Below, piece by piece: positions 36,862 to 46,204 of a DNA stretch of 64,000 nucleotides. The stretch comes from Bacillus sp. N13C7 (GTDB taxonomy: Bacteria > Bacillota > Bacilli > Bacillales > Bacillaceae). The number at the start of each line of letters is the position of its first letter. Positions within the stretch are counted from its first letter, which is position 1. The stretch is from positions 1-64,000 of the forward strand of contig NZ_JALAMO010000014.1 in assembly GCF_026790065.1 (NCBI RefSeq), in the 5' to 3' direction. The notes under the pieces are model-generated. The model did not search any database, was not told where the DNA came from, and saw nothing but the letters and a program-made list of their open reading frames with translations. The position numbers and the translations under genes are program-made.

Positions 36862-38052
36862 TTATCTTGTATGAAGCCGTCTGATACCAAGCACGAGTGA
36901 ACAAAGGCCGATCGCCGCAAAAAGAAGGACAGGCATTTGAAGGTCAGCCCAGCCTCCCCCTTCCATTAAAGAAAGAAAGCCGTCAAGCGCCCATCGATTT
37001 GGCACCGCTTTGGATACAGACTGCAAGACGTCCGGAAATTGGTACAGCGGCAGCATGGACCCGCCGAGAACCGCAAGCAATTGAATACCGAACCCGCCTA
37101 TCGCATCTGCTGATTTCATATCGCTGATGCACGACGCAAGCAGCATAGAAATGCCGGATACAGCGGCAGCGTAAGAAAGCCCGAGTACACTTACTAACAG
37201 CAGATTGCCGCCCCAGTCCACACCAAATACATAGGTTGTGACAATGACAAATATAAAAAACTGTATGATGGCAAACAGATAGGTTCCGAGCCATTTTCCA
37301 AAGAGAATGGCATATTTTTGCGCAGGCGTCAGCAGCATTCTGGCAAGCGTTTCCGTATCCTTTTCCTGTAAGAACGATTTCGCCCCGACTGTCATATGAA
37401 ACAGCATAAACATGCAAAGCATTGCCGCAGAATAGTATTGAAAACTGGTAACGGCTTTGCTGCCGACTGATTTCTCCGTCACAGTGAGCTTGTTACCCGT
37501 TTCTTTTTCGAGCGTCTTGACCAGCTTTTCTGCAAAATGCGAAGGATCAAGTTTTCCTTGCTTGACAGCTTCCGTTTTGCTGAGGTAGTCCATTGAGGCT
37601 GACGCGGCTTCCTTTACCGCTCTATATTGCTCTATAAAAGAGCCGGCGGCTGTTTTGATAATGGCGCTTTTTAAGGTTTGATCAGGGTCAGCATAGACAA
37701 AAGCTGAAGTTTTGCCGGTTTCCCATTGGCTCGGAATGACGATGCCGACATCGATTTTCTTTTCATCAAGCTGTTTCTTCATTTCATCTTCACTGCCGGC
37801 TTGTGTGACCTTTATCGACTTTATTTTTTTGAGTACATCTGTTTTGAACATGTTCGCTGCTTCTGACTGATCAGCTTGGACATAGCCGACTTTGATGTCA
37901 TCAATCTGGCTGCTTCCGTCAACAACCGATCCAAGCGCCGCCCCTAAAATACACGTTAGGATCAGCGGCATTAAGATAAGCATCATAAATCCTTTTCTGT
38001 CCTTGATTCTGATTTTGACATCTTTCCATGCGATCCATATGCTTTTTTTCAT
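36862..38052 (-). CDS. lnrM: Linearmycin-resistance ABC permease LnrM
   Basis: A 396-residue ABC-2 permease with the same layout as LnrN (N-terminal helix, external domain, C-terminal helix bundle). The pair probably forms a heterodimeric pore served by LnrL. GGAGG precedes the ATG at 38052. It begins 12 bases after lnrL and ends 14 bases before lnrN. Confidence 0.92.
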   Translation of the reverse strand: MKKSIWIAWKDVKIRIKDRKGFMMLILMPLILTCILGAALGSVVDGSSQIDDIKVGYVQADQSEAANMFKTDVLKKIKSIKVTQAGSEDEMKKQLDEKKIDVGIVIPSQWETGKTSAFVYADPDQTLKSAIIKTAAGSFIEQYRAVKEAASASMDYLSKTEAVKQGKLDPSHFAEKLVKTLEKETGNKLTVTEKSVGSKAVTSFQYYSAAMLCMFMLFHMTVGAKSFLQEKDTETLARMLLTPAQKYAILFGKWLGTYLFAIIQFFIFVIVTTYVFGVDWGGNLLLVSVLGLSYAAAVSGISMLLASCISDMKSADAIGGFGIQLLAVLGGSMLPLYQFPDVLQSVSKAVPNRWALDGFLSLMEGGGWADLQMPVLLFAAIGLCSLVLGIRRLHTR

Positions 38053-38064
38053 AGAAGTCCCTCC

Positions 38065-39000
38065 TCAATCCCGCAAAGTGCGTCCGGTCAGATTCAGAAA
38101 TAGGCGCTCCAGATTTGGTTCCTGCACCTGAAGAGACAGCAGATTTATATGGTGGGCAGCGGCTTCAGCAAGCAGACTGGTGACAACCTTCTCATGGCGG
38201 GCCGCAGAAATGTCAATTTTGAGCTCTGATTCTTGTACTGTGACATTATTGACATGAGCCAAAGAACGGATCGCAAAAAGAAACGCTTCGTCCATCCCGC
38301 TAACCGTGAGCTGAATGATGGTATCGCCTCCAAGACGGCTGCACAAATCGGTTTTTGTACCGATCGCAATCATTTCTCCACGATCTATAATGCCGATCCG
38401 GTCGCATAAATACTCGACCTCTTCCATGTAATGGCTCGTATAGATCACGGTCATGCCTGTTTCATTAAGCTGTTTCACCGTTTCTAAAATATGATTTCTC
38501 GATTGAGGGTCGATGCCGACAGTCGGTTCATCCATGATCAGCAGCTCTGGCTTATGCATTAAGGCGGCCCCGATGTTGATTCTCCGTTTCATTCCGCCTG
38601 AGAACGTTTCAATTTTATCTTTGGCCCGCTCAGTCAGGCCTACATATTCAAGGACCTCTGCCGATCTTTTTTTGGCCTCGCCGTGTGAAAGTCCGTACAT
38701 TTTCCCCCAAAACATCAGATTCTCAATGGCTGTCAGCGTCGGATATAAAGCAATTTCCTGCGGGACAACGCCGATTTTTTGTTTCGCTTTGGCCGTTTCT
38801 TTTCCGATGACATAGCCGCCGACTGTGATGCGCCCGCTGTCATGCGGCACCAGGCCGGAAATCATCGAGATGGTTGTGGACTTTCCCGCTCCGTTTGGGC
38901 CGAGCAGCCCGAACGACTCCCCTTTTTGAAGGGAAAAAGAAATGCCTTTCACGATTGTTTTTTTTCCATATGCCTTTTTGATGTTTTCTGCTTGCAGCAT
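38065..39000 (-). CDS. lnrL: Linearmycin-resistance ABC ATPase LnrL
   Basis: A 311-residue nucleotide-binding subunit with Walker A GPNGAGKST (about 33-41), signature FSGGMKRR, Walker B ELLIMDEPTVGIDP and H-loop YTSHYMEE. It drives LnrMN. AAAGGAG precedes the ATG. A candidate promoter with GGCATG repeats lies at 39032-39087, downstream of the lnrK terminator, so lnrLMN can be induced separately by the LnrJK two-component system. Confidence 0.94.
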   Translation of the reverse strand: MLQAENIKKAYGKKTIVKGISFSLQKGESFGLLGPNGAGKSTTISMISGLVPHDSGRITVGGYVIGKETAKAKQKIGVVPQEIALYPTLTAIENLMFWGKMYGLSHGEAKKRSAEVLEYVGLTERAKDKIETFSGGMKRRINIGAALMHKPELLIMDEPTVGIDPQSRNHILETVKQLNETGMTVIYTSHYMEEVEYLCDRIGIIDRGEMIAIGTKTDLCSRLGGDTIIQLTVSGMDEAFLFAIRSLAHVNNVTVQESELKIDISAARHEKVVTSLLAEAAAHHINLLSLQVQEPNLERLFLNLTGRTLRD

Positions 39001-39031
39001 GTCGTTTCACTCCTTTTTTAATCCCATTGCC

Positions 39032-39087
39032 ATTGTAGAAAAAAGAGAGGCATGCGGCATGTAGCGGCAGATAGAACATAAGGCATG
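39032..39087 (-). promoter_or_regulatory. Candidate LnrK-dependent promoter of lnrLMN
   Basis: On the minus strand the -10 is TACAAT (39032-39037), but there is no good -35; that position is covered by the palindrome CATGC-C-GCATG (39051-39061). GGCATG occurs three times (39049, 39056 and 39082). A weak -35 with repeats over it is the usual look of an activator-dependent promoter. Confidence 0.55.
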
Positions 39088-39115
39088 AAAAAAAGGCCTG
39101 GAAAAAGGCCTTTTC
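39088..39115 (-). terminator. Terminator of lnrJK
   Basis: Minus-strand AAAAGGCC...GGCCTTTT hairpin with a T-run, between lnrK and lnrL. Confidence 0.82.
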
Positions 39116-39144
39116 AGAGAAACGCATATGCTGAACGTCATATG

Positions 39145-39807
39145 TCAAAAGACAGATATACCATATCTGACGGAATAGATGGCGGCTTGGGTTCTGTCTC
39201 TGACAGACAGCTTGCTGATAATGCTTGAAACGTGATTTTTTACTGTACCTTCTGTAATGAACAGCTTTTCGGCAATTTCTTTGTTATTCAGCCCGTACCC
39301 CAGCTCAGCCAGAACTTCCATTTCACGCTCGGTCAGGTCGAAGAGCTCCTTAGGTTTTTCTATCTCGTTTATTCCTTTCAGCTGTTTTTCACGCTTCCAT
39401 TCATTCAGCATTTGGGCAGTCAGTTCCGGAGGAAGCACCATTCCGCCCGAATGAACAGTCATCACTGCTTTTACAATCGTATCTGCCGACATATCCTTCA
39501 GCAGATACCCGCTCGCACCTTCTTCAAGCGCTTCTGCAATCAGCTCTGAATCCTTGAAGGTCGTCAGCATCAAAACCTTTACGCCGGGCAGCGAGCTTGT
39601 AATCAATTTTGTTCCTTCAACTCCGTTGGACACCGGCATTCGGATATCCATTAACACAATATCCGGCTTAAGTTCCTTCGCCTTTTCGTAGGCTTCCTGT
39701 CCGTTTCGCGCCGTGGCGATGACATCGAGCTCGTCTCTGAGCTGAAGCAAGGAGGCCAGCCCTTCTCTGACGATATCCTGATCGTCGGTAATGATGATCT
39801 TAATCAT
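39145..39807 (-). CDS. lnrK: Response regulator LnrK (NarL/LuxR type)
   Basis: A 220-residue response regulator: receiver domain with phospho-acceptor D54 (VLMDIRMP), then a LuxR-type helix-turn-helix (about 155-215, LTEREMEVLAELGYGLNNKE). It activates lnrLMN when LnrJ senses linearmycin. The ATG at 39807 follows AAAAGGAG and overlaps the lnrJ stop in an ATGA junction. Confidence 0.94.
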   Translation of the reverse strand: MIKIIITDDQDIVREGLASLLQLRDELDVIATARNGQEAYEKAKELKPDIVLMDIRMPVSNGVEGTKLITSSLPGVKVLMLTTFKDSELIAEALEEGASGYLLKDMSADTIVKAVMTVHSGGMVLPPELTAQMLNEWKREKQLKGINEIEKPKELFDLTEREMEVLAELGYGLNNKEIAEKLFITEGTVKNHVSSIISKLSVRDRTQAAIYSVRYGISVF

Positions 39808-41006
39808 GATAAACTCTCCTTTTGCTGCGCGGGCCCGAAGCTCCATTTTTTATTAGCCAGTGAAAATTCGGCGATTACAGTAAATCCTTTATCCGGTTCG
39901 CTCTCAAAACGGATCAATCCCCCATGCTCCGCTGCCCGCTTTTTCATATTCAAGAGTCCAAATCCAAGTGCTGCCTCGGGATTGCCTTTTCCGTCATCCT
40001 TAATGACAAGGCGGATGCTGTCCGTTGTGCAGGCAAGCTGTATCGAACAGGCTGTGGCGCCGCCGTGCCGTTTGGCATTGGTCAGTGCTTCCTGCACCGT
40101 TCTGACCAAAGTCGGATGAAGAGACAGCGGGATCATTGCAGGATCACCGCTGACCGCAAATTCGGCTGCAACTCCCGCATTCTTGTAAAAGTCTTCTGTC
40201 AGCTGTTTTAGGGATTCAATTAATGAAGGACTGTTTTCCGTTTGCAGAGTGCGCACTGATAAGCGGACATCATCAAGCGCTTCACGTGCCAGCGTTTCAC
40301 ATACCCCGACCGTCTCCTCCGCTTTTTGGCCGTCTCTTTTTTGCCATTCACGAAGAAGCTGCAGCTGAACGAGAAGAGCCGTCATTTTATGCCCTACTGT
40401 ATCATGGATGTCCCTTGCCATTCTGTTCCGCTCGTGAATGGCGGTCAGCTCTTCAACCTGTTTCGCATATAAATGCAGCTCCTGGTGTGCAGCAGACAGC
40501 GCCAGGTGGGACTTCGTCAGTTCCTGATACTGCTGTTTTGCCGTTTCCTCCGCATCCATCAGCTTGCGGATTAATTTGCCTACGACTCCGCAGAAGACAA
40601 CAAATGTCATGCTGATACAATGATCCATCACATATTCATCACCGAACATACGATATGTGCGAATGAGAACGATCAGCCACATCATAAAACAAAAACAAAG
40701 GACAAACCACACAGTTTTGCGGTCAAATCCCTTCAGAAAAAAGGTAACAGCAACCGGGCTGAGCAATGTAATATATAAACCTGTACCCGGAAACATGAAA
40801 CCGAACGAAAAGCCAACTGCAATATCAATCAGGCAAAACAAGATGCCATATTTCTCTACTCTTAATATAAGATGATTTGCTAAGAAAACACCCGCACCCG
40901 CAGCTATGAACAAATACTCATACCATCGGTCGTCCTCTACAAGGAAAAAATAAACCGAACAGCTTACCATTAAGGTGAAAATTCTAGTAAATATAAGAGC
41001 CTTCAC
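39804..41006 (-). CDS. lnrJ: Sensor histidine kinase LnrJ (HPK7 type)
   Basis: A 400-residue kinase with about five N-terminal membrane helices and almost no extracellular domain. It has a coiled-coil linker, an HisKA_3 dimerisation domain with phospho-acceptor H201 (ARDIHDTVGH), and a HATPase domain (NAKRHGG, DDGKGNP). The lack of an external sensor fits sensing of a ligand within the membrane. The start is taken as GTG at 41006, eight bases after GGGAG; other starts three and two codons upstream lie too close. Confidence 0.92.
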   Translation of the reverse strand: MKALIFTRIFTLMVSCSVYFFLVEDDRWYEYLFIAAGAGVFLANHLILRVEKYGILFCLIDIAVGFSFGFMFPGTGLYITLLSPVAVTFFLKGFDRKTVWFVLCFCFMMWLIVLIRTYRMFGDEYVMDHCISMTFVVFCGVVGKLIRKLMDAEETAKQQYQELTKSHLALSAAHQELHLYAKQVEELTAIHERNRMARDIHDTVGHKMTALLVQLQLLREWQKRDGQKAEETVGVCETLAREALDDVRLSVRTLQTENSPSLIESLKQLTEDFYKNAGVAAEFAVSGDPAMIPLSLHPTLVRTVQEALTNAKRHGGATACSIQLACTTDSIRLVIKDDGKGNPEAALGFGLLNMKKRAAEHGGLIRFESEPDKGFTVIAEFSLANKKWSFGPAQQKESLS

Positions 41007-41083
41007 GCCCATCACTCCCGAATACCCAATTCCCTTTTTATCATACCTGCCTCAAGGCATTTTTGACAGGAGTTTCCGGAAAA

Positions 41084-41121
41084 TAAAAAATCCCCTAGCT
41101 GTTTTTTCAGCAAAGGGGATT
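41084..41121 (-). terminator. Terminator of catDE
   Basis: AATCCCCT...AGGGGATT arms with an inner AGCTG/CAGC(A) part and a T-run on the minus strand. Confidence 0.85.
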
Positions 41122-41125
41122 ATAA

Positions 41126-41983
41126 TCAAATCACAAATACAATATGGGCCCCAGAAACAGGATCTTTCACACAGAAGCTGTTTTCCGTTTCTTCAATCGA
41201 ATATCCGGCATGTTTGACCCGGTCTGCCACTCGATCGAGTTCCCCCCGATGAGGCAGGACAACCGTGTAATAGTCTAATCCGCTGGCATTTGTCGGTTTA
41301 GGCGGCGCGTTTCGTCCCGCCCAAATGTTTAAGCCGATATGGTGATGGTAGCCCCCGGCTGAAACGAAGAGAGCAGACATGCCCGCATAGTCTCCGACAA
41401 TGTTAAAGCCCAGCACATCTGTGTAAAACGCTTTTGCTTCTTTCAGATCGCTGACATGCAGATGAATGTGTCCGATCATTGTATCGTTCGGAAGTGCTGT
41501 TTTCCGCTCAGCTCCGGCTTCTTCCATAAGACCCTCGATGTCCACCGCGGTTGTCGTCATGACGTAGTTTCCTTCACGATCACGCTGCCACGTGCTGCGG
41601 GGGCGGTCAGCGTACATTTCAATGCCATTTCCATCAGGATCAGACAGATAGAGCGCTTCGCTGACAGCATGGTCTCCATGTCCGATGGCAATGCCGTGTT
41701 CAATCAGGCGGGCGAGTGCGATACCAAGTTCCTTCCTGTTCGGAAGAAGAATCGCAAAATGATAAAGGCCGGTTACAGATCGTTCAGGCAGGACGACAGC
41801 GCTCGGATTTTCTTCAAGAACAAGCAGGACGTGTTTTCCATCAGCCGTTAATTCGGCTTGGCGGTCAGTCTTTTGTAAGACTTGAAAGCCGATGACATTA
41901 CAGTAGAACTGAAGAGAGCGCTCCAGGCTGCGGATTGTAAGTTTGGCATAGCCAATGTTTGTATCCTCATGAATGCTGGTCAT
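41126..41983 (-). CDS. catE: Catechol 2,3-dioxygenase CatE
   Basis: A 285-residue extradiol dioxygenase of two vicinal-oxygen-chelate modules. It opens catechol rings and protects against quinone and thiol stress. Candidate iron ligands are His in GHIHLHV (172-176) and in GYHHHIG (213-215). The usual Glu is not evident in the last strand (SGAHIVFVI), whereas E122 in DPDGNGIEMY of the first module is a candidate. The ATG at 41983 follows AAAGAGG-like sequence. It is the second gene after catD. Confidence 0.9.
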   Translation of the reverse strand: MTSIHEDTNIGYAKLTIRSLERSLQFYCNVIGFQVLQKTDRQAELTADGKHVLLVLEENPSAVVLPERSVTGLYHFAILLPNRKELGIALARLIEHGIAIGHGDHAVSEALYLSDPDGNGIEMYADRPRSTWQRDREGNYVMTTTAVDIEGLMEEAGAERKTALPNDTMIGHIHLHVSDLKEAKAFYTDVLGFNIVGDYAGMSALFVSAGGYHHHIGLNIWAGRNAPPKPTNASGLDYYTVVLPHRGELDRVADRVKHAGYSIEETENSFCVKDPVSGAHIVFVI

Positions 41984-42002
41984 GCTGTGTATGCCTCTTT
42001 TC

Positions 42003-42407
42003 TTATGCTGATACGTTATCGCTCTTTTTTGCTTTAAACACAAGCGGGTCCAGCGCCAGGAAACGGCTTCCGGAAAGCGCAAGGTGGACAGATGTCAAAA
42101 GCAGAAGGTAATCAAATTCTGAATTGCCCATGAATGGCGCTTTCAGCTTAACTGTCATAATGGCGCCGACCAGCGTCAGAGCAAAGAGAACACCGACAAT
42201 GCGTGTAGCCAATCCGAAGAAGACAAGCACTCCGCCAACGAGTTCAATCACTGCGATGACATACGCCATAAAGCTTGGAAGGCCTATGCTGCCGAAAAAT
42301 TGGATGGTGCCCTCCATTCCCTGAAACTTTGATAAACCGTGAACAAAAAAGATAATACCTGTCATTACCCTTAAAAGTAATGTGCCAATTTCAAATGATT
42401 TATTCAT
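42003..42407 (-). CDS. catD: DoxX-family membrane protein CatD
   Basis: A 134-residue DoxX-family protein with four membrane helices, co-transcribed with catE. In B. subtilis the pair is induced by catechol, quinones and diamide. CatD may pass electrons or quinols in the membrane, but this is not settled. AAGGAGG precedes the ATG at 42407. The 5' region holds a promoter with an inverted repeat at the start site. Confidence 0.9.
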   Translation of the reverse strand: MNKSFEIGTLLLRVMTGIIFFVHGLSKFQGMEGTIQFFGSIGLPSFMAYVIAVIELVGGVLVFFGLATRIVGVLFALTLVGAIMTVKLKAPFMGNSEFDYLLLLTSVHLALSGSRFLALDPLVFKAKKSDNVSA

Positions 42408-42433
42408 GTGATCCTCCTTGATAAATGTTATCA

Positions 42434-42479
42434 CTTACTTAATGTAAGCTAGTATATATACATAACTTGTTTACGTCAA
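42434..42479 (-). promoter_or_regulatory. catDE promoter with inverted-repeat operator
   Basis: On the minus strand the -35 is TTGACG (42474-42479) and the -10 is TATACT (42451-42456), with a 17-base spacer. Directly downstream, CTTAC-TTAAT-GTAAG (42434-42448) is a perfect inverted repeat over the expected start site. It is a likely target of the known thiol-based repressors YodB or CatR (YvaP). Confidence 0.75.
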
Positions 42480-42532
42480 GTAATTTTGTTACATTTTACG
42501 AAAATGAAATAAAAGTACTATAAAACTGTAAC

Positions 42533-42568
42533 AAAAAAGACCTTTGTGAGGGACAAAGGTCTTTTTCT
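42533..42568 (-). terminator. Terminator of yfiBC
   Basis: AAAAGACCTTTGT and ACAAAGGTCTTTT arms with T-run, overlapping the yfiC end. Confidence 0.92.
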
Positions 42569-44383
42569 TTATTTCTGAAATTGGCTATCGTATAAGTCAC
42601 AGTAAAATCCTTTTTGGCGCATCAGTTCATCATGGCTGCCTTTTTCAATCATTTCGCCGTCTTTTAATACGACAATCTGATCCGCTCTTTGAATGGTATT
42701 CAGCCTATGGGCGATGATGACGCTCGTTCTCCCCTCCATTAAACGGGCAAGCGCTTCTTGGATTTTCACTTCTGTTACAGTATCAATGTTGCTAGTCGCT
42801 TCATCCAAAATGAGCAGAACCGGATCGGCCAGCACGGCTCTTGCTATGGAGATCAATTGTTTCTGTCCTTGACTGATGCCCGAGCCGTTTTGCGTCAGCA
42901 CTGTATCATATCCTTTTGGCATCCGTTCAATAAAGCCGTGGGCGTTCGCTGTTTTTGCAGCGGCTTCGACTTCCTGATCGGAAGCATCAAGCCTGCCGTA
43001 TCGAATATTTTCTCTGATTGTTCCCTGAAACAAGAACGAATCCTGTAGGACAAATCCCATGTTTTTTCTCAGGCTTGCTCTGGTAAGGGTTTTAATATCT
43101 ATACCGTCGATTAAAATCGTTCCCTCGTCAGGCTCATAAAAACGGGCAAGCAGGTTGGTGACAGTTGTTTTCCCAGCTCCCGTCGGCCCGACAAACGCGA
43201 TGGACTGCCCGGCAGGCACAGTAAACTGTAAATGTTTTAGTGTCTGCTGCCCTTTATCGTAACCGAAGGACACATTCCGGAATTCAATACTTCCTGTTTG
43301 GATCGGCTGATGCACGGCATTCTTTTCATCCTCGCGCTCTTCTTTTTCATCAAGCACGTCAAATACCCGCTCAGCGCCGGCAATTGCAGACAGCATCGTA
43401 TTAAACTGGTTGGCCAGATCGTTTAAAGGACGTGTGAATTGTCTTGAATACTCGGCAAAGACGACGATGGAGCCGATGGAGATCCAGCCTTTCAGCGCGA
43501 AAAAACCGCCGATTGCGGCAATCATCGTAAAGCTTAAGTTGTTCAAAGAGTTCATGACTTTCGGGATAAAACCGGAAATCGTCTGCGCCCAGAAACCCGA
43601 CGTCTTGAGCGCAGCGTTTTTTTCGAGAAATTCGGCTGTGATCTGCTTCTCACGCGAATAGGCTTTGATGACCTTTGCGCCGGAAACAGATTCCTCAATA
43701 TATCCATTCAGCTCACCCAGGTTTTTCTGCTGTTCTTTAAACAGCTTACCCGTTCGGTTGGTTATCCATTTCAGGCTCGCTGCCATTACCGGAATAATGG
43801 TCAGCGTAATCAATGTAAGGAGCGGGCTCATATACAGCATCACCGCAATTGTTCCGACAAAGGTAATCACGCTTGACAAGATTTGAATGACTGACGTATT
43901 TAAGGTAGAGCTGACATTTTCGATGTCATTCGTCACCCGGCTCATCAGCTCGCCGTGCCGCTGTTTATCAAAAAACGGAATCGGCAGCTCATGCAGATGG
44001 GTGAACAACTCGCTTCTCATTCTGAAAACAGTGCCTTGAGAAATCGTAATCATCCAATAGTTTTGAAACCAGAGCGACAGGGACTGGATGATATAAATGG
44101 CGAGAAGAAGCAGCAAAACGGGAAGCAATCCGCTGACCGTTCGCCCAACAATAAAGTGGTCGATGGCCTTTCCGATCACAAAGGGGCCGAGAAGCCCGAA
44201 TATCGCGCTGATCACAACCATCAGCATGACAAGTATCAGCAGTCCTTTACGTTCAGCCAAGTATGACCAGATTCGCCTGAGTGTGCCTTTTGTATCCTTT
44301 GCTTTTGCCCGCTTTTTCGCGCCCTCTTTTTTGTCGATTGGCAGTTTGGGATATTGGAAAGGCTTGCGGATGTCTTTTAGCAT
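42569..44383 (-). CDS. yfiC: Heterodimeric ABC exporter subunit YfiC
   Basis: A 604-residue half-transporter with six membrane helices (about 45-330) and an ATPase domain with Walker A VGPTGAGKTT. The Walker B catalytic glutamate is present ([11 protein letters not shown]), but the signature is the unusual ISQGQKQL instead of LSGGQ. This complements YfiB, so the pair has one standard and one degenerate ATP site, like BmrCD. Its ATG overlaps the end of yfiB by seven bases. The substrate is unknown, probably drugs. Confidence 0.92.
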   Translation of the reverse strand: MLKDIRKPFQYPKLPIDKKEGAKKRAKAKDTKGTLRRIWSYLAERKGLLILVMLMVVISAIFGLLGPFVIGKAIDHFIVGRTVSGLLPVLLLLLAIYIIQSLSLWFQNYWMITISQGTVFRMRSELFTHLHELPIPFFDKQRHGELMSRVTNDIENVSSTLNTSVIQILSSVITFVGTIAVMLYMSPLLTLITLTIIPVMAASLKWITNRTGKLFKEQQKNLGELNGYIEESVSGAKVIKAYSREKQITAEFLEKNAALKTSGFWAQTISGFIPKVMNSLNNLSFTMIAAIGGFFALKGWISIGSIVVFAEYSRQFTRPLNDLANQFNTMLSAIAGAERVFDVLDEKEEREDEKNAVHQPIQTGSIEFRNVSFGYDKGQQTLKHLQFTVPAGQSIAFVGPTGAGKTTVTNLLARFYEPDEGTILIDGIDIKTLTRASLRKNMGFVLQDSFLFQGTIRENIRYGRLDASDQEVEAAAKTANAHGFIERMPKGYDTVLTQNGSGISQGQKQLISIARAVLADPVLLILDEATSNIDTVTEVKIQEALARLMEGRTSVIIAHRLNTIQRADQIVVLKDGEMIEKGSHDELMRQKGFYCDLYDSQFQK

Positions 44384-46098
44384 GACTCGCTCCCCTCCCT
44401 TCCGAATTGCGACTCGTAAATGCGCTTGTATAGCTGTGATTCAGAAAGCAGCTCATTGTGCGTGCCTTTTTCAATCAATTCGCCATCCTCAAGCAGCAAA
44501 ATCTCATCAGCTTTCATCGCCGTGGTCATTTTTTGCGTAATGATCAAAGTTGTGCACTCATATGTGCTGATCGCCTCAAGCAGCTTCGCCTCTGTTTGCA
44601 GGTCGAGCGCGCTTGTGCTGTCATCCAAAAGAAGGATGGCCGGCTTTCGGATCAGCGCCCGCGCGATGGAAATCCGCTGCTTCTGGCCGCCGGACAGGTT
44701 GACGCCTCTTTGCCCCAATACGGTGTCATACCCATTTGGGAGCTTCATAATCGTTTCATGAATTAACGCATGTTTGGCCGCTTCCATTATTTCATTAAGT
44801 GAAGCATTTTCTTTGCCCCAAGCGATATTTTCTTTGATTGTGCCGGAAAACAGGAGCACCTCCTGCGGTACATATCCAATTTGCTTGCGAAGCCCGTCAG
44901 CCGGGAAATCACGAATCGGCTTTTCATCTATGTAAATGCTGCCTGAATCCGGCTGATAAAGCCGCGGAATGAGCTGAAAAAGCGTAGACTTGCCAGACCC
45001 CGTCGCGCCGAGAATCGCGATCGTTTCTCTTGGTTTTGCGGAAAATGTTACATCCCGCAGCGCTTCTCTGTCCATTTCGGGATAACGGAAGGATACATGC
45101 TGAAATTCAATCCGTCCCGCCAAACGATCAGATATGGCGCCTTCCTCCCGCTCATCACCTTCCGTTTCAAGCACCTCGCCAATTCGATCTCCTGAAGCCT
45201 TCGCACGGGTAAAAATCATAATCAAAAACGGAAACATCGAAAGTGCGCCCGTAATTCGTGTTGCGTAGTTAATAATTGCAACAACATCGCCGACCTGAGT
45301 GCCTCCGCCCGCGATACTGTAAGCCCCTGCCCACAAAACCAAAAGGATGCAGAGGTTCATCATCAGCATCAGCACAGGCATTGTGAATTCCACAAGCTGA
45401 AAGGCTGAAACCGTTTTTTCCATCAGCCTCGTGTTCGCTTTGATAAATCGTTTGACCTCGTGGCTGCCGCGGAGCAGCGCTTTGATCAGCTTAATCGCTG
45501 TTAGGTTTTCCTGCATGACGGTATTCACCTGATCGAGCCGCTTCTGCACTGAGCGGAACAGCGCCCCGCCTTTCTTTAGGACCCAAAGCAAAAACACGAT
45601 CAGGATCGGAATGGTCACAAGCAGAAAAAGGCCGAGCTTCACGTTAACGGCGAGCGACAGCACAATACCGCCTGCGATCATTAACGGTGCCCGCAGCATA
45701 AACCGCAAACTCATAAAAATCATGTTTTGAACCTGTGTGACATCGTTTGTCAGCCTTGTGATATAAGAAGAGGACGAAAACTGCCCAAATGTAGAATAGG
45801 AGAAGGACTGGATTTTTTGAAAAAGCCCTTTTCTCGTATCATAAGAAAAGCTTTGGCTGACATGGGCGGCATAAAAGGAATTCAGCATTCCTGCTGCAAA
45901 TGATAACACCGTCAGTCCGATCATGACCGCTCCCCATGTCCATACACGCTGCATATCTTGCTTTAATATCCCATCATCGATGATTTTTGCGATCAGTAAA
46001 GGCTGCATCAGTTCAACCGCAAGCTCCGTCAACATGAGAATCAGCGCAATTCCCACCAGCAATGAGTATGGTTTTAAAAACGATAAAGCCTTTTGCAT
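44377..46098 (-). CDS. yfiB: Heterodimeric ABC exporter subunit YfiB
   Basis: A 573-residue half-transporter with six helices (about 15-300) and an ATPase domain with Walker A LGATGSGKST and the standard signature LSGGQKQR. Walker B reads ILLLDDSTSALD, with aspartate in place of the catalytic glutamate, marking the degenerate site of a heterodimer. The H-loop histidine is also replaced (IITQKMT). It is the first gene of yfiBC. Confidence 0.92.
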   Translation of the reverse strand: MQKALSFLKPYSLLVGIALILMLTELAVELMQPLLIAKIIDDGILKQDMQRVWTWGAVMIGLTVLSFAAGMLNSFYAAHVSQSFSYDTRKGLFQKIQSFSYSTFGQFSSSSYITRLTNDVTQVQNMIFMSLRFMLRAPLMIAGGIVLSLAVNVKLGLFLLVTIPILIVFLLWVLKKGGALFRSVQKRLDQVNTVMQENLTAIKLIKALLRGSHEVKRFIKANTRLMEKTVSAFQLVEFTMPVLMLMMNLCILLVLWAGAYSIAGGGTQVGDVVAIINYATRITGALSMFPFLIMIFTRAKASGDRIGEVLETEGDEREEGAISDRLAGRIEFQHVSFRYPEMDREALRDVTFSAKPRETIAILGATGSGKSTLFQLIPRLYQPDSGSIYIDEKPIRDFPADGLRKQIGYVPQEVLLFSGTIKENIAWGKENASLNEIMEAAKHALIHETIMKLPNGYDTVLGQRGVNLSGGQKQRISIARALIRKPAILLLDDSTSALDLQTEAKLLEAISTYECTTLIITQKMTTAMKADEILLLEDGELIEKGTHNELLSESQLYKRIYESQFGREGSESC

Positions 46099-46173
46099 GT
46101 AAAAGCCTCCAAACCCCTTTTTTACTCGATTATCTCTTTCTTTACTTTACTATGACGGTCTTTTTGACGGCAA

Positions 46174-46200
46174 ACGAAAACCCTCCCGAAAAGGAGGGCT
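46174..46200 (-). terminator. Terminator of the malA operon
   Basis: CCCTCC and GGAGGG arms just beyond the malP stop, then TTTTCG on the minus strand. Confidence 0.78.
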
Positions 46201-46204
46201 GGCA

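Noticed and set aside
45030-45212. Plus-strand frame inside yfiB
   Set aside because: Fully antisense to the ATPase domain of yfiB, with no start signal.
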